From DATARH01 sp035534855 (GTDB lineage: Bacteria; Pseudomonadota; Alphaproteobacteria; ATCC43930; CGMCC-115725), in NCBI GenBank assembly GCA_035534855.1, contig DATLRD010000109.1:9381-73380 (forward strand): a stretch of DNA of 64,000 bases, in the 5' to 3' direction. Of the stretch, positions 26,980 through 34,378 are shown piece after piece. Each line of letters opens with the position of its first letter. Position 1 is the first letter of the stretch. A program made the position numbers and the translations under genes. Below the pieces are notes generated by a model, which saw only the letters and a program-made list of their open reading frames with translations, was not told the origin of the DNA and did no database searches.

Positions 26980-27969
26980 ATGTCTCATTCGATCCTGGTT
27001 ACTGGTGGTGCCGGCTATGTCGGCAGCCACGCTTGCAAGGCGCTGGCCGGCGCCGGCTATGTGCCGGTGGTCTATGACAACCTGTCGCGCGGGCACCGCG
27101 CCGCAGTGCGGTGGGGCCCCCTCGTTGAAGGCGACCTTTCCGACCGGACCGCGTTGCTGACGGCGGTGCGCACGCATTCCATTACCGCCGTAATGCATTT
27201 TGCCGCGTTTGCGTATGTCGGCGAATCGGTTTCACAACCAGAACTTTACTATCGCAACAATGTTGTTGGAACTCTCGATTTATTGGCGGCGATGCGCGAG
27301 GCCGGAATCGGGCAGATTGTCTTTTCCTCGACCTGCGCGGTCTATGGAATTCCCGAGATAATCCCGATCCGCGAGAGCGCGCCTCCCGGTCCGGTTAATC
27401 CCTATGGCGAGACCAAGCTGGCGATCGAACGGGCGCTGCACTGGTACGCCGCGGCCTACGGCATCCGCTACGCCGCGTTGCGCTATTTTAACGCGGCGGG
27501 TGCCGATGCTGCCGGCGAAATCGGCGAGGACCACGACCCCGAGACCCATCTGGTGCCGCTGGCAATCCGCGCCGCGCTGGGGCAGGGCGGGCCGGTCAGC
27601 ATCTTCGGCAGCGATTATCCGACCGCCGACGGCACCGCGGTACGCGACTATATACACGTTGCCGATCTCGCCGACGCGCATGTCCGGGCGCTCGGATACC
27701 TCGCCGGCGGCGGCGAGAGCGCGGCGATCAATCTGGGCACCGGCAGCGGCAGTTCGGTGCGGGCGGTGCTCGACGCCGTCGCTCGAATCAGCGGCCGGCC
27801 GGTGCCGCAGCAGGCCGCGCCGCGCCGCGCCGGCGACCCGCCGGTGCTGGTCGCCGATTGGGGCCGGGCGGCGTCGCTGCTCGGCTGGCGCGCGGCGCAA
27901 TCCGATCTCGACACAATCGTCTCCACCGCGCTCGCGTGGCACGCGAAGCACCCCCCGGCGCGGCAATAA
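26980..27969 (+). CDS. galE: UDP-glucose 4-epimerase
   Basis: 329 residues. Extended SDR with TGGAGYVGSHACK near the N-terminus, the Ser/Thr of 'FSSTCAVYG' (115-123) and catalytic Tyr142/Lys146 in NPYGETK. Motifs 'RYFNAAGADAAGEIGE' and 'DGTAVRDYIHV' are specific for GalE. It interconverts UDP-glucose and UDP-galactose. First of three co-oriented genes with gaps of 15 and 17 bp (galE, hydrolase-transferase fusion, ABC exporter), so it likely feeds the same glycan. Confidence 0.94.
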   Translation: MSHSILVTGGAGYVGSHACKALAGAGYVPVVYDNLSRGHRAAVRWGPLVEGDLSDRTALLTAVRTHSITAVMHFAAFAYVGESVSQPELYYRNNVVGTLDLLAAMREAGIGQIVFSSTCAVYGIPEIIPIRESAPPGPVNPYGETKLAIERALHWYAAAYGIRYAALRYFNAAGADAAGEIGEDHDPETHLVPLAIRAALGQGGPVSIFGSDYPTADGTAVRDYIHVADLADAHVRALGYLAGGGESAAINLGTGSGSSVRAVLDAVARISGRPVPQQAAPRRAGDPPVLVADWGRAASLLGWRAAQSDLDTIVSTALAWHAKHPPARQ

Positions 27970-27984
27970 CAGGGGCCCCCTTCC

Positions 27985-30573
27985 ATGGACATGATCGCCA
28001 TCGCCGATCCGGAGCTTGCCGCGGGTTTACCCGCGGTGGCCCACGACATCAGCATCGACGGCAAGTTCTTTCGCGCCGGCGGAAAAAAACATTACGTGCG
28101 GGGCGTCACCTACGGCCCGTTCGGGACCGGCAGCCACGGCGCGCCGTTTCCCGAGCCTGGCATGGTGGCGCAGGATTTCGCGCTGATGCGCACCGCCGGC
28201 ATCAATACGGTGCGCGTCTTTACCGTGCCGCCGATCTGGCTGCTCGACGCGGCCGAGGCCGCCGGGCTCAAGGTGCTGGCCGGGCTGCCGTGGTCGCAGC
28301 ACATCGCGTTTCTCGCGAGCGAGACGACCCGTGCGCGGGCGCGCGAGGCGGTGGCCGAGGGGGTGCGTGCCTGCCGCCGCCACCCGGCGATCTTCGCCTA
28401 TCTGATCGGCAACGAAATCCCGCCCGACATCGTGCGCTGGCACGGCGCGGCGGCGGTGCGCCGCTTTCTGATCGAGCTCTATGACCTGGTAAAGGCCGAG
28501 CACCCGGGCGCGTTGGTGAGCTATGCCAATTTCCCCTCGACCGAATACCTGACGATCGACTTCACCGATTTCCTCTGCTTCAACGTCTATCTGCATGACG
28601 AGACGGCGTTTCGCCGCTATGTCGCGCGGCTGCACAACCTCGCCTTCGACAAGCCGCTGGTGCTGACCGAGTTTGGCGGCGATTCGCTGCATGCCGGCGA
28701 GGCGGCGCAGGCCGCGCTGCTGTCGTGGCAGGTTGAGGCGGCGTTTTCTGCCGGCGTCGCCGGCACCTGCGTCTTCGCATGGACCGACGAATGGTTCACC
28801 GGCGGGCATGCGATCGAGGATTGGGCGTTCGGCCTGGTCGACCAACAGCGCCAGCCCAAGCCGTCATTCGACGAGGTCGCGCGGGTCTATCGCGGCGCGC
28901 TGCCGCCCGCCGCCTTGCAGCGCACTCCGCGGGTGTCGGTTGTGGTGTGCGCCTATAACGCCGAGCGCACGATGGATGCGTGCCTCGCCTCGCTCGAGCA
29001 CCTGAATTATCCGAATTACGAGGTCATCGTCGTCAACGATGGGTCGACCGACGGCACGCTGGCGATTTCCGAGCGCTATGGATATTGCCGCATCATCAGT
29101 CAGCCCAACCGGGGTCTGTCGGTCGCCCGCAATGTCGGCGCGCAGGCCGCGACCGGCGAGATCGTCGCCTATACCGACAGCGACTGCGTCGCCGATCCCG
29201 ACTGGCTGCACTTCCTCGCCGGGGCGATGGAGCGCCGCGGGCTCGCCGCGTGCGGCGGCCCGAATTTCCCGCCGCCGGAGCCGCACCTGGTTCCGGCCGC
29301 GGTCGCGGTCTCGCCGGGCGGGCCGACCCATGTGCTGCTCGACGACGAGGTCGCCGAGCACATCGCCGGGTGCAACATGGCGTTCCGGCGCGACGCGCTG
29401 CTGCAACTCGGCGGGTTCGACCCGATCTTTCATGCCGCCGGCGACGACGTCGACATCTGCTGGCGGTTTCAGGACGCCGGCTACACGATCGGCTATTGCG
29501 CTGCCGCGACGGTCTGGCATTTCCGCCGCAACACGGTGCGCGCCTATATCGGCCAGCAGCGCGGCTACGGCAAGGCCGAGGCGCTGGTCTACGGCAAGCA
29601 TCCAAAGCGCTTCAACATGTTTGGCCAGGCGATGTGGAGCGGCCGGATCTATGGCGATTTGTCGACCGCGCTGCTGCTCGGGCGCCGGCCGCGGATCTAT
29701 TCCGGGGTGTTTGGGCGCGGCCTGTTTCAGGTGATGTACGAGCCGCAGGGCTCGATCGCCCAGCACCTGCCGATGACGTTCGAGTGGGGTGTTGCCGCGC
29801 CGGTGCTGGCGCTGGCCGGGATCGCCGCCGGCGGCTGGTTCTGGTTGTTGGTCGCGCCGCTGCTGCTGACCTGGGCGATCTGCATCGCCGGTGCCTTGCG
29901 CGCCAAGCTCGACCAACGGTTTTCCGGGCCCAAAGCGCGCGCGCTGGTGGCGCTGCTGATCTATCTCGGCCCGCTGCTGCGCGGGCGCGAACGGCTGAAA
30001 TGGCGGCTGAAGCTGGCGCCCCCGGCCGACGCGAGCGAACCGGGGGTTGCCGGGCTTGCCGCGATCCCGTGGCATGGGCGCGGGTTTGCACTGTCGTATT
30101 GGAGCCAGCGCGGCGATGAGAAGGAGGCACTGCTCGGCCCGCTGATGGCGCGCGCCGAGACGTACCGCTACAGCGCGGCGATGGACAGCGGCTGGGGCGG
30201 TTGGGATCTGACGATCGCCCGCGGCGCCTGGGACCGCGCCCGCATCCTCGTCTGCGCCGAGAACCACGGCGGCGACAAGCGGCTGCTGCGGCTGCGCTGC
30301 TGGCCGATCCTGTCGCGCGCCGGCTGGGCGACGCTTGGGCTCTATCCGGCGGCGCTGGCGGCGCTGGTCTGCGGCTGGCCGGTTGGGGCGGCGGCGCTGG
30401 CGACGCTCGGCCTGGCGGCGAGCACCACGGTGGCGTGGCAGATGGTGCGCCTGGCCGGGCGGCTGCGCGGTCTGGTCGGTGCCGCCGCCGAGTTTGCCGA
30501 GCTGATCCCGCTCGACCGCGTCGAGCGGGAACCCCGGCCGACCGGCGCGCCGCGCGCCGCCGAAGCGGACTGA
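27985..30573 (+). CDS. Glycoside hydrolase-glycosyltransferase family 2 fusion
   Basis: 862 residues, no signal peptide. Residues 20-305 look like a clan GH-A barrel: 'VRGVTYGPFG' on strand 1, IGNEIP with likely acid/base Glu144 and LTEFGGDS with likely nucleophile Glu229. Residues 316-560 are a GT-A fold: VSVVVCAYNAERTM, VIVVNDGSTDGT, a DxD at 398-400 (DSD) and 'GDDVDICWRF' acting as the ED-type motif. Hydrophobic helices occur near 600-640 and 790-825. A GH domain fused to GT2 next to an ABC exporter recalls the organisation of cyclic-glucan systems (NdvB/NdvA). The glycan is not known; ugd, uxs and galE suggest Glc, Gal, GlcA or Xyl donors. An exopolysaccharide assembly enzyme is the safe reading. 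Confidence 0.85.
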   Translation: MDMIAIADPELAAGLPAVAHDISIDGKFFRAGGKKHYVRGVTYGPFGTGSHGAPFPEPGMVAQDFALMRTAGINTVRVFTVPPIWLLDAAEAAGLKVLAGLPWSQHIAFLASETTRARAREAVAEGVRACRRHPAIFAYLIGNEIPPDIVRWHGAAAVRRFLIELYDLVKAEHPGALVSYANFPSTEYLTIDFTDFLCFNVYLHDETAFRRYVARLHNLAFDKPLVLTEFGGDSLHAGEAAQAALLSWQVEAAFSAGVAGTCVFAWTDEWFTGGHAIEDWAFGLVDQQRQPKPSFDEVARVYRGALPPAALQRTPRVSVVVCAYNAERTMDACLASLEHLNYPNYEVIVVNDGSTDGTLAISERYGYCRIISQPNRGLSVARNVGAQAATGEIVAYTDSDCVADPDWLHFLAGAMERRGLAACGGPNFPPPEPHLVPAAVAVSPGGPTHVLLDDEVAEHIAGCNMAFRRDALLQLGGFDPIFHAAGDDVDICWRFQDAGYTIGYCAAATVWHFRRNTVRAYIGQQRGYGKAEALVYGKHPKRFNMFGQAMWSGRIYGDLSTALLLGRRPRIYSGVFGRGLFQVMYEPQGSIAQHLPMTFEWGVAAPVLALAGIAAGGWFWLLVAPLLLTWAICIAGALRAKLDQRFSGPKARALVALLIYLGPLLRGRERLKWRLKLAPPADASEPGVAGLAAIPWHGRGFALSYWSQRGDEKEALLGPLMARAETYRYSAAMDSGWGGWDLTIARGAWDRARILVCAENHGGDKRLLRLRCWPILSRAGWATLGLYPAALAALVCGWPVGAAALATLGLAASTTVAWQMVRLAGRLRGLVGAAAEFAELIPLDRVEREPRPTGAPRAAEAD

Positions 30574-30590
30574 CCGGCGCCTGATCCGCG

Positions 30591-32381
30591 ATGCTGCGCA
30601 AGCTGCTGCCTTATCTGTCGGCCTATCGCGGGCAGGTCGCCTGGGCGTTGGCACAGGTGTTCCTGATCGCCGGCTTCGAGCTTATCAAGCCGTGGCCGTT
30701 GCAGGTGGTGATCGACAATGTGCTCGGCGGCAAGCAAACGGCGCTGCCGCTGGTCGGGTCGTGGAGCAAGGACGCGCTGCTGGTCGGGGCGTGCCTGGCG
30801 ATCGTCGTCGCCTATCTCGGCAGCGGCGGGCTGACGCTGTGGCACAACTACACGACGATCCGCGTCGGCCAGAACATGGTCAACGATTTGCGCGGCCAGC
30901 TTTACGCGCATTTGCAGCTGCAATCGCTCGCCTATCACGGCCGCCAGCGGGTCGGCGATCTGTTGTATCGGATCACCGCCGACAGCTTCGCGGTGCAGAC
31001 GATGGTGATGAACGGCGCCCTGCCGATCCTGTCGGCAATGATCCTGCTGGGCGGGATGCTGCTGGTGCTGTTTCCGCTCGACCCGCTGCTGACCGTGCTG
31101 GCGCTGACCGTGGTGCCGGTGCTGTTCGTGCTGATCTCGGGCTTCAACCGCAAGATCGTCACCGTCGCCGGCGAGGTGCGCGAGCGCGAAAGCCGGGTCT
31201 ATTCGCTGGTGCAATGGGGGATGTCGGCGATCAAGGTGGTGCAGGCCTTTTCCAAGGAAGAGGAAGAGCACCGCCGCTTTATGGGGGCCAGCCGCGAAAG
31301 CCTGCGCGCGACGCTTAGCCTTTATACGTGGCAGACGCTCTATTCGGGCGCGGTCAACCTGGTGATCGCCGGCGGCACCGCGCTGGTCGTCTATGCCGGG
31401 GCGCGCGCGGTGATGAGCGGCGTGCTGACGATCGGGCAGCTGATCGTGTTTGTCTCGTACCTGGCGCAGCTTTACGTGCCGATAAACCAGATCACCCAAA
31501 GCTGGGGCCTGATCGCCGGCGCTCAGGTCGGCGCGCGCCGGGTGTTTGAGGTGCTCGACGCCGAGGCCGACCTAAAGGACGGCTGGCGCGAGTTTCCCGC
31601 CGCGGGTGCGCGCGGCGAGGTGCGCTGGCGGCAGGTCGCCTTTCGCTACCGCGACGACGCGCCGGTGCTCGGCCAGATCGATTTCACCGCCCCCGCCGGC
31701 GGCACGGTCGCGATCGTCGGGCCGACGGGCGCCGGCAAGTCGACGCTGCTCGGGCTGCTGGCGCGTTTCTTTGATCCGTCGAGCGGGTCGGTAGAGATCG
31801 ACGGGGTTGATTTGCGTGAATACACGCTGAAATCGCTGCGCAACCAGATCGGCATCGTGCTGCAGCCGCCGCTGGTCTTTCCGCTGTCGGCGCGCGACAA
31901 CATCGCCTATGGCCGGCCGGGCGCCGGCGACCGCGAGATCGAGGAGGCGGCGCGCCTCGCGCGCATCCACGACACAATCATGGCGCTGCCCGAGGGCTAC
32001 GGCACGCTGCTCGGCGAGGGCGGCGCGGCGCTGTCGGAAGGCGAGAAGCAGCGGATCACGATCGCCCGAGCGCTGCTGCGCAATGCCCCGCTGCTGATCC
32101 TCGACGAGCCGACCTCGGCGCTCGATGTCGAGACCGAGGCGCTGGTCATGGGGGGAATCGAGCGGCTGATGAAGGGTCGCACGACTTTTATCATCGCCCA
32201 TCGCCTGTCGACCGTGCGGCGCTGCGACTGCATCCTCGTGCTGCGTGACGGCGGCATCGCCGAGCAAGGCACGCTGCCCGAACTGCTGCAGCGCGGCGGG
32301 GTGTTTGCCGAATATTACCGTACGCAATTCGCCGACGAGGCGCCGCGGCAGGCGGAGGCGGAGGCGGCGGCGCTGCCGTAG
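30591..32381 (+). CDS. ABC exporter, fused permease-ATPase (MsbA/NdvA-like)
   Basis: 596 residues: six membrane helices (about 15-300) followed by one nucleotide-binding domain. Walker A is GPTGAGKST (377-385), Walker B ends in LILDEPT (Asp505), the H-loop is IIAHRLST and the signature is LSEGE (481-485), with Glu-Gly-Glu where LSGGQ is typical. The altered signature is unusual but occurs in some polysaccharide and lipid exporters. It works as a homodimer. It starts 17 bp after the hydrolase-transferase gene, so export of that product across the inner membrane is the simplest role (inference). Lipid A flipping is less likely in this context. Confidence 0.9.
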   Translation: MLRKLLPYLSAYRGQVAWALAQVFLIAGFELIKPWPLQVVIDNVLGGKQTALPLVGSWSKDALLVGACLAIVVAYLGSGGLTLWHNYTTIRVGQNMVNDLRGQLYAHLQLQSLAYHGRQRVGDLLYRITADSFAVQTMVMNGALPILSAMILLGGMLLVLFPLDPLLTVLALTVVPVLFVLISGFNRKIVTVAGEVRERESRVYSLVQWGMSAIKVVQAFSKEEEEHRRFMGASRESLRATLSLYTWQTLYSGAVNLVIAGGTALVVYAGARAVMSGVLTIGQLIVFVSYLAQLYVPINQITQSWGLIAGAQVGARRVFEVLDAEADLKDGWREFPAAGARGEVRWRQVAFRYRDDAPVLGQIDFTAPAGGTVAIVGPTGAGKSTLLGLLARFFDPSSGSVEIDGVDLREYTLKSLRNQIGIVLQPPLVFPLSARDNIAYGRPGAGDREIEEAARLARIHDTIMALPEGYGTLLGEGGAALSEGEKQRITIARALLRNAPLLILDEPTSALDVETEALVMGGIERLMKGRTTFIIAHRLSTVRRCDCILVLRDGGIAEQGTLPELLQRGGVFAEYYRTQFADEAPRQAEAEAAALP

Positions 32382-32613
32382 CCGACGACCCGTCACATTC
32401 ATGTAGCAATTCTGCAACAATGGCCTGTTGCATTGTTGCCGGGATGGCATAACCGACTGACAGAAAATCGGTGATCGCGCGGGCCTGGTGATGCAGCAAT
32501 GCCAATATTGGTTGAGGGCGGAGTCCGGCGTTCGCGCACACGCTCAATCACCGATGAAAAAGCTATTCGCTTTCTGTTCAACGAGAATTCCGCTGTAACT
32601 GAGTCGGCGATCG

Positions 32614-32630
32614 GCAATGCACTGCATTGC
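32614..32630. promoter_or_regulatory. Perfect 17-bp palindrome, candidate operator
   Basis: GCAATGCA-C-TGCATTGC is a perfect inverted repeat with 8-bp arms and a one-base centre. Its right arm overlaps the proposed -35 hexamer, the place expected for a repressor or MerR-like activator. Confidence 0.5.
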
Positions 32631-32655
32631 AGAGAGTTATCACGGATGCTGTAAC
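32627..32655 (+). promoter_or_regulatory. Candidate sigma-70 promoter for the M23 peptidase gene
   Basis: TTGCAG at 32627-32632 and TGTAAC at 32650-32655 are 17 bp apart. A second inverted repeat, TAACAT (32652-32657) and ATGTTA (32668-32673), covers the -10 and expected start site. The leader to the ATG would be about 150 nt. Confidence 0.4.
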
Positions 32656-32812
32656 ATTCCGTAACAAATGTTATTGCATTGCCCCGGAGCGCTCGTTAGG
32701 CTCCCCGATCGGGGGAACGCTGCGGCGAACCCTAGCTGCGGACGTTTCGAGGAGACCGCATCCGGTTACGGCAGGCAATGCCGGCGCCGGCGGTCGGACG
32801 GGGCGGGGGGAC

Positions 32813-34303
32813 ATGATCACCACAATGTTGCGCTGGGGGGGCACCAGGCTCCCCGATAAGCCGTTTGTCGCCCGCTTCAGCAGCCGGGCGTCCGATTTCA
32901 TGCAGCACCGGCGGCCGTCTGCGGCGATGACCGCGGCAACCGCGCTGGGTGCGGTCGTGCTTCTCGGCGCCGGGTATTTCTACTATTCCGGCCGGGTCGC
33001 CAGCGAGCGCGCGGCGGCGGAGAAGGCCGAGACCGCAAACACCGCGCTGCAGGACGAGCTCGGCCGCCTGCGCAACCAGCTCGGCGCTGAGCAAGGGCGC
33101 CTCGCGACACAGTTGGCGGAAGCCCAGGCGCGTCAGCAGCAGCGCAGCGAGGTCGAGCACAAGCTGGCCGCGACAGAAGCCTCTTCGACCTCCAGGGCCG
33201 ACCGCATTGCCCAGCTGACCCGCGCGCTCGACCAGGCGCATCGCGAGCTGCACCTGACCGAGGCGCAGCGGGTGACGCTGGTGGCGCGGCTCAGCAAGAC
33301 CGAGGCCGATCTTGCCGCGCAGCAGGCGCAGAACACCCAGGCGCTCAACACCGCCGGCCAGTCGCAGCGGCGGCTGCAGCAATTGCAGACCGAGCGCGAC
33401 CGGCTTGCTGCCGAACGCGACGCCCTGAAGGGGCGCCTTAATCAGCTGGAGCGGAGATCGTCGATGGCGCGGCCGCAGGCGGCCCCGTCGACACGGCCGG
33501 CGGTTGCCGCCGTCGTGCCGATGCCCACTCCGGCCCCGGCAAGGCGGGCGGTAGCCGATGCCGTCGTCGCGCCGATACCCGCTCCGGCCCCGGCACGGCC
33601 GGCAGTAGTCGCCGCCGTTGCGGCGCCGGCACCCGCTCCGATTCCGGCACGGCCGGAAGTGCGAACCGCCGCGATCGTCGTGCCGCGGGCCGCGGGCCGC
33701 GGCACGGTCGGCCAGGTCGAGCGCGTGCTCGCCTCGGCTGGAGTCGATGTCGCGCACCTGTTCTCGCAGTTCGGCGTGACGCGTGGCGAAGGCGGCCCGT
33801 TCGTACCGGTGCCGCGCGGCGGCCTGCCGCCCTCGGCGCTGACCCCGCAAAAGCTGGCGGCGCTCAGGATAATGATGAAGTCGCTGCCGGTTTCGGCGCC
33901 GCTGACATCGTACCGGATCGGCAGCCCGTTCGGCATCCGCCACGACCCGATGAACGGACGCGGCGAATTTCATACCGGCATCGATTTCGACGCCCCCTAT
34001 GAGTCGCCGGTCTACGCGACCGGGGCCGGGGTCGTGACCTATGCCGGCTACCGCAACGATTACGGCAAGATCGTCGAGATCGACCACGGCCACGGCATTT
34101 CGACCCGCTATGCCCATCTCCACCGCTTTACCGTGTCGGTCGGCGAGCATGTCGCGGCGCATCAGCAGATCGGCCTTCTCGGCAGCACCGGCCGGGCGAC
34201 CGGCCCTCATGTGCATTACGAGGTGCTGGTCAACGGCGAGCCGCAGGACCCGGAAAAATTCATGAGGCTGAGCCACATCGTGCCGGTGTCGGCGCAACGT
34301 TGA
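32813..34303 (+). CDS. Membrane-anchored M23 (LytM-type) peptidase with coiled coil
   Basis: 496 residues from the ATG at 32813, preceded by GGGCGGGGGG. Layout: short cytoplasmic part, one helix (about 36-60), a long coiled coil (about 65-225) rich in Ala/Gln/Glu/Arg, a Pro-Ala repeat (about 228-285) and the LytM domain. Zinc ligands are present: His387 and Asp391 in FHTGIDFD, and His466/His468 in PHVHYEV. An intact site suggests active endopeptidase cutting of peptidoglycan cross-links, unlike degenerate EnvC/NlpD activators. The coiled coil plus LytM layout resembles DipM/MepM-like division or growth factors. The neighbouring lytic transglycosylase converges from the other side. Confidence 0.88.
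   Translation: MITTMLRWGGTRLPDKPFVARFSSRASDFMQHRRPSAAMTAATALGAVVLLGAGYFYYSGRVASERAAAEKAETANTALQDELGRLRNQLGAEQGRLATQLAEAQARQQQRSEVEHKLAATEASSTSRADRIAQLTRALDQAHRELHLTEAQRVTLVARLSKTEADLAAQQAQNTQALNTAGQSQRRLQQLQTERDRLAAERDALKGRLNQLERRSSMARPQAAPSTRPAVAAVVPMPTPAPARRAVADAVVAPIPAPAPARPAVVAAVAAPAPAPIPARPEVRTAAIVVPRAAGRGTVGQVERVLASAGVDVAHLFSQFGVTRGEGGPFVPVPRGGLPPSALTPQKLAALRIMMKSLPVSAPLTSYRIGSPFGIRHDPMNGRGEFHTGIDFDAPYESPVYATGAGVVTYAGYRNDYGKIVEIDHGHGISTRYAHLHRFTVSVGEHVAAHQQIGLLGSTGRATGPHVHYEVLVNGEPQDPEKFMRLSHIVPVSAQR
33504..33660 (+). repeat. Three degenerate ~54-bp tandem repeats coding a Pro-Ala linker
   Basis: Three imperfect copies encode 'VVPMPTPAPARRAVADA', 'VVAPIPAPAPARPAVVAA' and 'VAAPAPAPIPARPEVRTA'. 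They make a stiff Pro/Ala linker between the coiled coil and the peptidase domain, and being tandem could vary in number between strains. Confidence 0.6.
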
Positions 34304-34378
34304 GGCGCCGGCCGATACCCCCCGAACTTGAGGCCTCCGGCTCGCCTCTGCCGGGGATGACCTGAATCCTGCTGCCGC

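Larger units (their letters stand above)
32399..32812. promoter_or_regulatory. AT-richer leader with a GCAATGC array upstream of the M23 peptidase
   Basis: About 400 bp without a gene, clearly less GC-rich than its surroundings. It carries GCAATGC (either strand) at 32428-, 32496-, 32614-, 32623-, 32674- and 32775-, plus GCAACAAT/ATTGTTGC inverted at 32414-32421 and 32432-32439. Short frames reaching into it (for example a start at 32627) translate to unconvincing sequence. It lies directly upstream of the M23 gene and is likely its regulatory region. Confidence 0.55.

Noticed and set aside
32627..32812. An upstream extension of the M23 peptidase by 62 residues
   Set aside because: The extension runs through the palindrome and promoter region, lacks a ribosome-binding site and resembles no known leader. 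The ATG at 32813 has GGGCGGGGGG in front.
33504..33660. Possible CRISPR or minisatellite array at the Pro-Ala repeat
   Set aside because: The repeats are in-frame, degenerate and coding, with no uniform spacers; they are a protein linker.
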